Below, piece by piece: positions 35,360-48,600 of a stretch of DNA of 64,000 nt. How positions within the stretch are numbered: the stretch's first letter is position 1; every line of letters begins with the position of its first letter. A program made the position numbers and the translations under genes. The stretch covers positions 19,245,995 to 19,309,994 of the forward strand of contig NC_043965.1 of the NCBI RefSeq assembly GCF_902148855.1. The letters run 5' to 3'. Under the pieces are notes generated by a model, which saw only the letters and a list, made by a program, of their open reading frames with translations, was not told the DNA's origin and made no database searches. The DNA is from Sphaeramia orbicularis (Eukaryota > Chordata > Actinopteri > Kurtiformes > Apogonidae).

Positions 35360-37400
35360 TGAGAGATTACACCTGTGTCTGTTTTTGGTCACATAAGCCA
35401 CCAAACATGTTTTTTTTTTTTTTTTTTTAATATATATTTTTTAATTGATTTTCCATTCTAATGAACATATGATCATAAACACAACAATATAACACTCCAA
35501 ACAAACAAAAAGCCCTTCTAACACCCCTCATTAAGATCTACGGTGAATAAAAAAAAAATATTGATAATAATATTAGTATGTGCGTTACATATTGTATGTA
35601 TTGTAATAATCTATCTTCTTTATCATTATTTAAAAAGTAACTGAAAAGGACTCAAATTCATGAAAAAAATGTAAGGCTGTAGATCATTTGATTTGTATTT
35701 GATAATTTGTAATTTGATTTGCGTTTTTATTGTTTTTACTTTAGTTTGTTATTTCAGTTATATCATATTTTTAATTCTTTTTTTCTTTTTTCTTTTTTTC
35801 CTGTGTATTGTTTATTTCTGGGGAGGCCTTTTGGCTTCTATCCTCTCCTGCACAATGTTACTTGTTTGAATGTTGTTGTTTTTTTTTTGTTTTTTTTACC
35901 CTTGCTGTTTTATGATGTGCAAATAAATACATAAAAATAAATAAAATAAATATTGACCATGCATGCAGGTTTATGTGCTGCTGCTAAACTCAATTTCAAA
36001 CCTACTCAATCATTTTAACTCTGAGTCAGCGTAGACCTTATCAGCTTAAACTGTTGCTCTATTTCACTATCATCGCATGTACAAAGCCTGCAGCCGTCTT
36101 TATCTTTCAGATGTTCAGATTTGCCTAATCATGTGACAGGCCACGCTGTGAATCCCAAGGAATCTCACATGACACGAGTTTGTGTTTTCTTGGTTACTCT
36201 AGTGACGCAATATCCCCGTTGCAACACTTTCTTATTGATTATATCGTATCACAGTCACCTTTGATCCATCGTCTTAGTTCATGTTTATAATCTGTCTTGT
36301 GATGGGGAGAGGTAAAAAATGACAATAAACACAACAAATGAAAGACTATCATCAAATCATAGTCAAAGACACATAGTAGATGTTGGGTAGTTAGATTACA
36401 AATGAAATGTAACTAATTAGTTACACTTTCTACGAAAATATGGAATTAAATTATAATTTTTCATCTGTTTCATTAAAATCTTATTTGTGCTGGAAATTTA
36501 ACAATATTAACACTCTTCAGTGCATGTTTTTCTGAGTTTTTGGCTTTATTGCCCAGTTGTAACCATTTGTTTGTCCCATAATAAAGTGCAATTACCTACA
36601 TTACTGATGAAATAATTAAAATCAAAGTTACATTTATTTTTTCAGAAGCATAAGAACTCATCTCTGACTTCCCAAAACTGCACAGGGACACAAGTTTTTT
36701 GGCCCAATTTGTTGTGTCATTGACTGCAATGTGAGTGTACGAGCTTTTATGGAGCTTATCTCCAGCAGTGACGTCACCTGAGTAAAGTACTGCATATTAT
36801 GTCTTGCATTGTAGAGAATAGTTCACACTGTGGAAATGAACCTATGCAGGGCTTTTGAAGCTTGACAATTTGGAAGTATGGCTTGGAAGTAAATTTTAAA
36901 TATCAATTCAGGCTTTTTACTGCACAAGTATCTCTAGAAATTAAAGAAAAAGGCAAGCGTTTTTGTATTTTCCAACTAACTGGCTGACTTAGGTCATGGA
37001 CAGATTTATGGAGTCATGTAGAACAAAGGGCACAGGGAAAGGAGGAGAAATAAAATAGGTGCAAGAAAGAAGACGGGAGAAGAGAGACACAAGACCACAA
37101 GAGGGAACAGAAATCAAGAGGCCAAAGTTGAGAGAAGGGAGGAAGGAAAAGGGAACGAAGGAAGAGGAGAAAAAAATGCAAAGAGAAACATGACACCTAT
37201 ATTGTGTCCACACAGCAGTATTTAGAATATGAGTCACACAGTACATATGCAACTCCGTTATATTTTGCATGATGTTTCATATGCACTGACTGTATCTGGA
37301 GTGAAAGCGCACCCCCATTTCTTCATTTTGATGGAGTCACCATGTGCCAGTGTTATCTGTGGTGGAAGGAGAGGGTCGGAACTGCTCTGATTCCAGACAC
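35360..37400. other. Isotocin-FABP1 intergenic region, no gene seen
   Basis: T- and A-rich sequence, with a retroelement-like A/T tail near 35.40-35.95 kb and a purine-rich stretch at 37.02-37.19 kb. No coding exon or RNA gene was recognised. Confidence 0.5.
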
Positions 37401-37405
37401 CTGTG

Positions 37406-37418
37406 GTTAATGATTGAA
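37406..37418 (+). promoter_or_regulatory. HNF1-like site in the FABP1 promoter
   Basis: GTTAATGATTGAA matches the first ten positions of the HNF1 consensus GTTAATNATTAAC and 11 of 13 in all. It lies 18 bases upstream of the TATA box. HNF1-alpha control of FABP1 is established in mammals; use of this site in fish is inference. Confidence 0.5.
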
Positions 37419-37435
37419 GAGCTGAGGTTGGAGGG

Positions 37436-37441
37436 TATAAA
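37436..37441 (+). promoter_or_regulatory. TATA box of FABP1
   Basis: TATAAA 51 bases before the start codon, giving a short 5' UTR of about 20-25 bases. Confidence 0.75.
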
Positions 37442-37486
37442 GCAGGCAGAAAACCGGCTCTTGCTTCACCCTCACTGTCTGTCACC

Positions 37487-38364
37487 ATGTCCTTCTCTGG
37501 AAAATACCAGCTGGAGTCTCAGGAGAACTTTGAGCCTTTCATGAAGGCCATTGGTAGGACTCTGAAGTTTATTTTTATGACAGTTCTCTTTAAAATACTC
37601 TTTCTGTAATTCAGCATTACCAAGAGTAGTGAAGCTGTATTATAACCTTATGCATCATTATTATGTTTTTCTTTTCTGCCATGTTCATAATCTTTGTATT
37701 TCATGTCTAACTATAGTAATACATAAATAATATGTAAATAAATCCTTTTCTTTCACTGCATGACACTGTTCCATGTAATGTTTCAGGTCTTCCTGATGAT
37801 CTCATCCAGAAAGGAAAAGACATCAAGAGCATCTCTGAGATCGAGGAGAACGGTGATGACTTCAAAGTGACGGTCACAACTGGCACCAAGGTCCTGACAA
37901 ACACCTTCACCATCGGAAAAGAGACCGAACTGGATACGCTTACCGGAGAGAAGGTCAAGGTAAGAGGGTGTTTTCAGGATGCTGCATTCAGGGACACACA
38001 AATGAGGCTTTTACTTTTAAATTAGTGAATAAAAATGGTAGTGATTGATAGAACTGAAATATGCAATGTTTGAGGCTGTGTGATTTCGTGGTTATTGAGA
38101 TTTTTTACTTTGACTGTCATATTTTTTTTAAGGCGGTGGTTAAACGTGACGGCAATAAACTCAAGGTGTCCCTGAAGGGAATCGAATCCGTCACAGAACT
38201 GGTGGATGCAAACACAATTGTCAACGTGAGTAGGATAACCCCTGATTCTAAAATAGTGTTGAATCATTCTGAACAAGTTTGTAATTATCTTTGTGTTATT
38301 TTTTTTCTCCTAGACTATGACTCTTGGCAGCATTGTGTACAAGAGGACAAGCAAACGCATGTAG
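37487..38364 (+). CDS. fabp1: Fatty acid-binding protein 1, liver type, 4 exons
   Basis: This is a small cytosolic carrier of long-chain fatty acids and bile acids in liver and intestine. Exons: 37487-37553, 37787-37959, 38133-38225, 38314-38364. The four-exon layout (22, 58, 31 and 16 residues) and the length of 127 residues are exactly those of the family. It starts [20 protein letters not shown] and ends [16 protein letters not shown], close to human FABP1 (MSFSGKYQL...MTLGDIVFKRISKRI). [11 protein letters not shown] and the central [14 protein letters not shown] strand also match. The promoter has a TATA box and an HNF1-like site. AATAAA lies at 38382-38387. It neighbours SMYD1, as in human 2p11. 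Fish have fabp1a and fabp1b copies; the sequence alone does not let me choose. Confidence 0.97.
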
Positions 38365-38389
38365 ATGTCTGGTATTTGGATAATAAAAT

Positions 38390-39640
38390 GTGGGAAAAAA
38401 TGAAAAAGTGTCTGGTTGCCTTTGCATTATTACCACAAGAATTAATACAGATGGCAGAATGGTTAGTGGTGGTAGTAGTTGTAAGGGAGTAATAAATTAC
38501 TTCCACGCATATCAGCAGTCATGTATCATTTCACTGTGGACTTCTGAGCTTTACTCAACCTTTGATTGCATAATCAAGAGTTGCTTAATATGGGTATAAG
38601 ATTGTTTTAGAAGTCTGAATGTAGAAAATTGAGTTGAATCATGGCCCAAAATCTGCATCATATCTTTCTGCAAGACAAGAGGTAATAGAAAATGTAAAAC
38701 TAAGAATAAATGAAATTATAGACTTACCAGATACATTGATATCACTTTACTCAGCTGCAGGTTTTAGCTCTGAAGTTGGAGACCCTGAAATGACACTTTG
38801 TCTCTGGTTTTATCTTCAGTTACCTGAAACTGATAACAAGTCCATGATATCTATTGGATGCCTCTTATGTCTGAGTGTTCTCAAAGGTCAGATAATTTTT
38901 CATAATTCAGGTTTGACCATATAAAATACTCCTGCCATGAATGATGACGTTTTCTTTTTGTTTGGTTTTCATTATTGTCTTTTTTTTACTTTTTACCTTT
39001 TATCTGAAAAACTTTTATTAAATACTTTTTGTGACTAAAACAAAGGCATATAAATATTTTCTATAGAAATTGTTCTCATTTCTAAAATTAAACTGTTAAA
39101 AATATGTATTTTCCCTCAAAGCTACTAAATATAAAATTTGTTAGCTTCAATATATCAATGCATTGGAGAATGAAACTACCATGAAATACACTTGATACTT
39201 TTATTTTATTGAAATTGTCAGGTTTTTTTTTTTTCCAGTGTTATCATTTTAATATTCTATTAGAATTTTATAACACAGAACAGAGAGAAGATGATTTAAA
39301 AATATAGGCAGTTGGCAATATTTTGTCTTATTGTCTTATTTTCTATAAAGCGATGATGTCTGTTCTGGAATTTAACTGAGAACTCCGTGTGTTCCTGCAC
39401 TTCATCTGAAGATACAACTGCAAAATACTTCCACTGCATATATAAAGGTGATTTTTATCTCAAAATGATGACGCCTGATTCTAACTAATGCTCGTGTGAA
39501 ATCATTTTAATGAAAATTGTTTCTACAAAAGTGATTGATACAGAAAAGAATAATATGACCACATGCTCAGACCTTCACACCAACAGGTAATGAATTACAA
39601 TAAAACAACAGGGTGGTTTTCTGGATTGTTTAATGCCTTG
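38390..39640. other. FABP1-SMYD1 intergenic region, convergent 3' ends
   Basis: AT-rich with no gene recognised. The two flanking genes end toward each other here. Confidence 0.5.
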
Positions 39641-39643
39641 TAG

Positions 39644-42600
39644 TTATTTCCTCCGGTGGAACAGGTTCTTGATCCCCTCCTCCACAGACTTGGGTTCGTG
39701 CATCATGGTCATTGGTTTGTTCTTCAGAGCGGCCTCTCTCATACTGTGGTAAACATACTCATTCTGCTTGAACATCCTCAACTCCATCTCTGTCTGAATG
39801 CGCATAGCCTGTGGAAATATCAACAGGAAAACATGAGTGGTTTACACTGACGTGACCCTAATGCACAAAAACTAAACAGTGTGAATCTGATTGTATTTAC
39901 TTGTTATCCCATAACAACCCAGTGCTACTTTTGTGACAATTCCCAAATGAATCTTTCTCAAGTGACTTATGAACATTTATTCTTATATTATGCTCTGTAT
40001 TTTGCATTTTTAAGTGAAAATCATGTATTTTCCATATTTAATGTATTGATCATGTAGATGTTCAACAAAGCTCAAATTAAAGTTGAAGGTTATTATATCA
40101 AAAACAGAAGAAAAATGAGTTTTTCAGTAAAATATATCATGAACTAGACATAAAACAAACATCTAGATCTACCATTTCCATCCATCAAATTCCATGGGTT
40201 TTGTTGTAGAAGATGACGGTGTTTCCATGTTCAACACAGAAACACCATATGAATCTTTCTCTATTTTTAACCTTTCTTAAATGATTTCTGAACATATTGA
40301 ACATATATTGTCCTCTGTGTTTTGCATTTTTTAGTGAAAATCATGTATTTTCCATATTTAATGTATTGATCATATAGATGTTCATAAAAGCTCAAATTAA
40401 AGTGGGGGTTATTATGTCAAAAACAGAAGAAAGATTACTTTTTCAGTAAAAGATATCATGAACTAGACATAAAACAAGCATCTCCATCTACTGTTGATCA
40501 TCAAATTCCATGAGTTTTACTGGTTAATCAATGTTGTGGAAGATGATGGTGTTTCCATGTTCAGTACTGAAACACCTTATGAATCTTTCTCTATTTTTAA
40601 CCTTTCTTAAGTGATTTATGAACATTTACTCTTATATTATGCTCTGCATTTTGCATTTTTAAGTGAAAATCAGGTATTTTCCATATTTAATGTATTGATC
40701 ATGTAGATCATGTAGTTCATAAAAGCTCAAAGTAAAGCTGAGGGTTATTATATCAAAAACAGAGAAAATGGAAGAAAAAGTGACTTTTTCAGTAAAATAT
40801 ATCATTAAATGAACATAAAACAAGCATCTCCATCCTCTGTCATTTATCAAACTTCATTGGTTTTTACTGGTGAATCAATGTTGTAGAAGATGACGGTGTT
40901 TCCACGTTCACTACGGAGCCTCTGAACGTCCAAACATCATCATATCTGATGACCATGAAAAGACGACAAACTGCATTTTCCACCAATTATTTACTTGTAT
41001 TGATAGGATTTGTGGATAAACAGTGATTTAATGTTTTATATCAGTAAATAATTTTGGTTGCCAGTGGATGTTTGGGTCATCATGGGTTAAATACTAATTA
41101 CCCTTATATCAGATATTTGTGTAAGAACAATGTGCCTGTTCAGGTCAAAATGTCTAAATGTTGTATCATAAGACTCTAAGATAAGTTAAAGTTCTTTACC
41201 TCAAGGTCCTTTGTGATTGGATGCGTTGCTCCATGCGTGACCATGAGAATGGCGTAGGCTTTGCAGATCATCCCATGACCAACCTCAATAAGTCCTGCCT
41301 GCCAGTGGGTCACTCCTGCACGCATAGCAGCCATACCGAGGGCAGCGTTGTTCGGATGGTACAGTTTCCTAAAAGAGGGAGAATTTGACTTAATATTTAC
41401 TGCTACAGATGAAATATGGTGTCCAAAATTCTTATTTTTTTCACCAAACAAGAGACTTCTGCATCTTTGTACTCACATGTATCCATCTACCATTTTGCGG
41501 GCATATTCTGCTGCATCCTCAAAGTGCTGCAGATAAGCCTGCACCTCACTTAAAGTACTATACATCCTCAGTAGGTAGATGTGTGTGTCCGCCAGAATGG
41601 GCTCTGTTTTGTCTACGGTGTTCTGGCAGATTTTTACCAACTGTGATAATTAAAACAAATTAAATAAAAAATGAGGAAAAGGTCAAAACAAGTCTTGGAT
41701 TAATTTGTATTTGGTGTCACTGATGGGTTTGGTACAATACCTCGTGGTAGTTTCCACTTATCCGGGCATTTTCCATTTTTTCCAGCATCTCAAAGCAAAA
41801 ATCTGTTGCTTCCTTCACCTGATCCTCTGAAGGCTAAGGGGAGGAAACGGAAGAGACCAGTCAAAGGACACACACTGACAGCAAATAAAACAAAACACAG
41901 TCTTTCAATGCCTGTATCCATGAAGACAAGGCTGGTCATTTTCATCTTCATTCCTGAGCAGATGTTTGCTAAAGGAAGTCGGACAATATACACTGTTGCC
42001 CATAAGGATGAAATAATCTTGTTTTCAGACACATTCCTCCTTTTATTTGTATTTCTACACATCAGTAATCACCTTTGGCCTGGTGAAATGATTCCAGTTG
42101 CACTTTATCTATCAAGAGTAAATCACATGGTTACAATCATTTCATGGGCAACAATGTATTTGCTCAGAACACAAAGTGCGAACCATATTATATTGTTGAT
42201 ATTGTAAATTAATATATAAAAATAATGACTACTTTTTAAAAAATAATGGGAAGGAATGCTTCTAGGACCCAAAAAAGAGTTTGTTTGAGGTGCTCTTTGG
42301 AAGTAGAAAACATAACATAACATAACATAACATAACATAACACAATGACCACGTTTACCTTTTTTTTTTTTTACATATTCCAGTAGTAATGTATAGCTGT
42401 TGTTATTTGTTTCATGGGTTAAAAGTTAAATAGTCTTTCTAATGATAAATCCTACTCACGCTATTTATAACTACTTTACTCAGATACATAAAAAAAAAAA
42501 AAAAAAAAAAAAAAGTGGGCTGGGTTCTGTCACACTGACAGAAGTGTAATGCCAGACAAAACTATTGAAGAGCCATAATATGATACTGTATGTGCACGGT

Positions 42601-45600
42601 CCATTGACCACTTCAAATCTCTTTTAAAAGTGCATCTATTTGCACTGGCTTTATTTGTTTTATCTTCTGGTTTTGTTTTAGATGCTATTTATCCTCTTAC
42701 TGTGTATTTGTTTTTTTATCCGTTTTAGTGTATCTTATATTTATTCTTATTTTACTAGTATCAGCATATCTTGTATTTGTATCTGTAGATTTGTACAGCA
42801 CTTTGCGTTGTTTTAAATGTGCTATATAAAAACTTAAAAACTTGACCTTTACCTTGACTTTGATAACATCCAAAGTCATAAACATATTACACTTTAAATT
42901 CAGTCTGATCAGATGAAGGTAACAATGTGAAAATTAAAACAAGTTCCTCGGTATTATCATTCTGGTTCATGTGTGAAACCACGTGCAGTTTGGAAGCTGA
43001 GTTGTATATTGGCTTAAAATAGTCCCAGCGGCTCTGCTTCTCATGTTTCCTGTCCGTCCTTATCACCTGTGTCACTACTAAATGTGGGGGGACTGGTTTG
43101 GTCCTCTTTGCTCTGCACTCAGTAGTACCATTATTTCTGTTTTAACCCATAAAGACCCAAACATCCACTAGCAACCAAAACCATCTACTCATCTAAAGTG
43201 TTTAGTACATTCTGAACCATTAAACCTATCAATACATGTAAATAATCGGTGTAAAATGCAGTTTGTCATGTTTTCATAGTCATCAGATATGACCTATTTG
43301 GACGTTCAGAGGCTCCGTAGTGAATGTGGAAACACCGTCACCTTCAACAGCATTGATTCACCAGTAAAACTCATGGAGTTTGATCAATGACAGTGGATGG
43401 AGACACTTGATTTTGCATTCAGTTGCTCATAATTTTGCTGAAAAAGTCCCTTTTCTGTTTCTGTTATAGTAACCCTCAACTTCAATCTGAGCTTTTATGA
43501 ACATCCACATTATCAGCTAATACAGGGTGGGGAAGCAAAATGTACAATATTTTGAGGCAGGGATTGAAAGACAGTGTATGACCAATTAGTTTATTGAAAG
43601 TCATGAGAATTTATTTGCCACAAGAAAATTTACATAATAGAAAATGTTTTTATTCTGTGTGTCCTTCTTTCTCAATAACTGCCTTCACACGCTTCCTGAA
43701 ACTTGCGCAAGTGTTCCTCAAATATTGGGGTGACAACTTCTCCCATTCTTCTTTAATAGTATCTTCCAGACTTTCTCGTAATAGTTTTGCTCATAGTCAT
43801 TCTCTTCTTTCCATTATAAACAGTCTTTATGGACATTCCAACTATTTTTGAAATCTCCTTTGGTGTGACGAGTGCATTCAGCAAATCACACACTCTTTGA
43901 CGTTTGCTTTCCTGATTACTCATATGGGCAAAAGTTTCTGAAAAGGTATGGATAATAGTGTTAGGTATGATTATGACATCAATATATGTTTGGTTTCAAA
44001 ACAATTGACGTAGTGCCTGCTGAGAAAAAACAACTAAATGTTCATTGTAAATTTTGCTTCCCCACCCTGTAAAATATAGAAAAACATGATTTTGACTGAA
44101 AAAATGCAAAATACAAATGATAATATTATAGCAAATGGTGCTAAATCACATAAGAAGGGTTAAATATAAGAGAAAGGATCATTTTGGAAGTGACATAAAA
44201 GTAGCACTGGGTCTTTATGGGTTAATGGAGTACACAGAGGGACACACACCTTGACTCCATCCACTTCCCTTCCCGCCATCTTCAGATCATCTTTAATGCG
44301 GCCTTTGCAGTGTTCACAGGTGCAGTCAAAGAAGTATTGTGTTTTCAGAAGTCTTTGTCTCTCCTCCGATAAGTTCAAGTAGTCCACGTAGGAGACTGTC
44401 AGCTCCTCTCCCGCTTCGATCTTACCCAGAGAACGAAGCTCAATCCTGGGGGAAAACAACAGCAGTTAAAGTGAATCCAAAACACAGGGGGTTACAAAGA
44501 AAAAAACATGCACAATGGCCTTTATTTGGGATGTAAATTTCAGGATTAGTCTTTCATTTACAGTTTTTGAAATAAGGTGAAACCCACTTCCATAGCGTGG
44601 CTTTCAGTTCAGTCAATACAGCTGAAGCTCTTGAGGACAAACATCAGAAATATTATGTCACATTTAAGCCAAAAATTGTGAATTGTTCAAATTTAACACT
44701 TTGTTAGCCTCATAGCATAGCTGCCTAAGTCATATTTGGCAAAGTATATTATTCATATAATATGTTATTTGTAGGGTGGTGCAGTGGTTCGCACTCGTGC
44801 TTCACAGCAAGAAGGTCCTGGGTTCGATTCCAACACCAATTGATGAGGGTGGGAGTTTGCATGTTCTCCCTGTGTCTGTGTGGGTTCTCTCCAGGTTCTC
44901 CAGCTTCCTCCCACCATCCAAAGACATGCACTGATAGGTTAATTCGATGATCTAAATTGCCCATAGGTGTGAATGTGAGAGTGATTGTTTGTCTCTATAT
45001 GTCAGCTCTGTGATGAACTGGTGACATGTCCAGGGTGTACCCCGCCTTCACCCATAAGTAACTGGGATAGGCTCCAGTGACCCCTGTGACCCTAGTGAGA
45101 TTCAAAGCGGGTTCAGAAAATGAATGAATATGATTCGTATTTGACTTTTTCAGATTTATTTGTTATTCAATAGTTGTTTTGTCTTTTTTTCTGGTCAAAC
45201 TTACTATTCAGTATAAATAATCTCATGCAATCATGCTATGAGACTTTTTACACTTGGAGGACAACCATACTTCAACAGATATTTTCTCTTATCTGCTCAC
45301 ATAGTTTAGAATACTTATTAACCATTGCTTTAACTTTCTAACTTTATTTTTTTTAACAAAATGGCATTCATTTATTCTTAAATTTTTCTTTCTTTCATCA
45401 TAATACATCGTTGTGCGTAAGTGATATTGTGTCATTGCTGCTGTTGGGGGATGAATAAAGTTGAAAAGTTGAAGTTGAAAGTACTTAGTTTAGTTTAGTT
45501 TATTCGTTTATTGTATCGTGCACAATCCCAATGAATGAACTGCATCAACAACTGTAAAAAGGGGCAGCTTTAGCCAACATGGCTAGTATCCTGCTGTAGT

Positions 45601-48600
45601 CCCAATAGGCACCCTAAAAAACAATGTATTACAGCACATTAATTAAAAAGAGAGGGTTAAGACAGATAAGAGACAAGATAAATCAGTAAAGATAAAGGAA
45701 GATAAAAGTTGAAGCTGAAAGTACTTATTGTCCTCTCTGTCATCTTATGAACATTTAAACAAATTATCATAAAACGTATTTGGCTTAAATGTAAGATAAT
45801 AATGTACAGTACATGTAAATGTGACTTTTGCCATGTTGGTCACATGTTACTCGGTGGGAAAGGATGTTGTTACAAGAGAAACTGTTACACAGCATTATGA
45901 ACACACTCATAATGCAGAACACACAGTGACAAACACACAAATGGATATAAATAAAAACGTTCAGGGAGTGAACTTATGCAGGATCACATCAAAATATGTG
46001 ACACTAATTAGGTTAGAGCATCCAAGTCATGTGTTACATCAATAAAAGTGATGTGAACAGTGAGTGTCATCTAAACTACAGGGGGCTGTTTTCTGTGGGT
46101 GATGGATGTGAGGACGGTGATGGTTAACAGTGATGAAGCTATGTCAAATCTGAGTGTGGCTCTGGACGGCACTTAGAACGGCTTAGGCTGAGGTAACGCA
46201 CCTCCGTTGAGAATGAAAAATAGTATTCACAGCCGATTGACTGAAAGACAAACAGGAAGCAGTTTACACCAAATAGCAACCTGATAAACACACATTTACG
46301 CACATTATCCTCGACACACAACACCACAGAAACACAAACTGAGTCTTGAAAACATTTCTTATGAGTTAAAATCAATTCCTGCTTGATAAAAAAAGTGATA
46401 TTGTTTACTTACTTTCCATGGTTGAGGATGACGGTGCAGTTTGGCCAACAGTCATGGTTTACTAAACAGAGATTTGGGAAAAGGCCCACTCCCACTGCCT
46501 GCAGACCCCTCTGGTCACTCACACTGAAGCCATTGCAGTTGATCTAAAAATTTGAGTGAAAATATTAGTGTGAGAATGTATTAACATTTCAGAGAGTGCT
46601 CACATTAAATCACAAAAGTCCACTTTACAGCTTCTGCAAGATCAATTCAAAGACAATCTGCATCATAAAAAGGGTTTAGTTGGAACGATTGTCACTAATT
46701 TCCTCAAAGAATGAAACAGAACTGACTTAAGGACTCAGTGATTGCAGCCAATGTAATATCTGAATTAGTCTGTCTTAAGATTTAAGTCTTTAAATGTATC
46801 TGGTCAGTTCCATCTGAATTATTTGTATTGGCCACATTCATTTTCTTGTGTGTAACTGTAATTTCCATTCCATTTCTTTGTCTCTTTGTGCCTCTGAAAA
46901 CTAAATGACACCAGAATTAAAGCCACTTGAAATATTCACAGTAAAGACTATTTGTACGGCATTAGGACTATTTTCTGTCTGTCTGTCTGTCCCGTCAGAT
47001 CAGGTACACCTCAGCACATATTTTAAATGTCATGGCAACTTCATGTTTTACGGGGTATTTACACTATTGTAAATAAATGATCCTATAAATCATGGTACTT
47101 GGAGAAGTGAATGTAAAAAAACAAAACAAAAAAAAACATGTGATCCCAGGCACAACAAGCCCCATCCCTCGCATGTATTGTAACTTATTTTGGCATCAAT
47201 CCAGCTGATGTCATCATGTCTATGCACGTGCTGATGTCAGCATATCAATTGCCTCTATATGTGTGCCAAGTTTGAAGTAAATCAAAACAAAATTGATGGT
47301 TTTTTTACACAGATTTTCTTTTCTTTTTTGTCAGACAGATGGAAAGAGTTCATTTTTTACCTTAAGGTAAAAGAATTAACTCTTGTTCCAGCTGTCTGAC
47401 AAAAAAGAAAAGGAAATCTGTATAAGTTCTAGTAGACAGTATGAACCTAATTTGACTATTAAAATTTATGTTTTTATAGAGATTTGAAATTTCGCCCATC
47501 ATAGGTAAATGGGAGAAAAAATTTTTTTTAAAAATTCATAAAAAGTATGAACTTTGTCCTACTTTTCCCAAAATGTAACCACATCTCTTCTGGGTCACTG
47601 GCAATCTATGAACCCAGTTTGGTATGAATTCAACCTATAGTTTTGCTGCTATCAACATTTGAAATTTCACCCATTATAAGTAAATGGGGAAAAAAAGGAT
47701 TTGAAAAATTCATAAAAAATTTGAACTTTAACCTACTTTGCCCAAAATGTACTGACATCTATTGTGGGTCACTGACAATACATAAATCCAATTTGGTATG
47801 AATTCAACCAATAGTTTTGCTGCTAGAGTGTTAACAAACAAACAAACAAACTGAACCGAAATGATAAATTTCGCAAACACACCACGCCAAAAATATGAAA
47901 GATGTATTCCACTGTGTGCTGCTTGCTGTTACGAGGCCAGTAGTCCAGGAAGTTGTGGATGTCCACTTTAAACTCTTTGAGCTCATCCTCAGTCATGTCA
48001 TTCAGATGATCCTCCAGCTCATCCAGGGTGACCAGCTGCATGTCAGACATCACACTGCCTTCCTTGTCAATGCGCCACATGATGCGAGCTACCAATCTGA
48101 ACACAATAGGAAACAAAGGAAGTGAAGACATGTGACTGTGAGGGTCATCAACAAAGGCTTAGTGGATCAACCGCTCACTGTGAATGATAATGTACATTTA
48201 AGTAACATCTAAGGGGGCTGCTGGTCTGAGAAAATTAAGAAAAATCTGCTGTAATTCACAACTAATCAGTTAGGTCTTGTGGAAACTAACCTAACCTCAA
48301 AATCTGACTTTAGTTTTATTGACATTCAAATATTTGACACTTTTCTCCACTTCCACTCACCGGATGTTCTCATTGGGTGCCTTGCCGTAAGCTTTGATGG
48401 CACTACACTCCTGCTTGTGTTCGGCCCAGCCGGCACGTTGGCAGGTCCGGTCACAATAATGAGCAAATTTGCACTGACCACATCTCTGGAGCTTGTCTTG
48501 TCTGCGGAAACAGCTGTGGCAAATGCGCTCTGAATGACTGAGGAACAACAGAGGAAACAGAAAAAGAAATGGTAGTTTGTATGAGCAAAGAGCACGTTGT

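Noticed and set aside
44774-44850. tRNA gene on the plus strand
   Set aside because: It is the head of a full-length SINE shared with other loci in the window.
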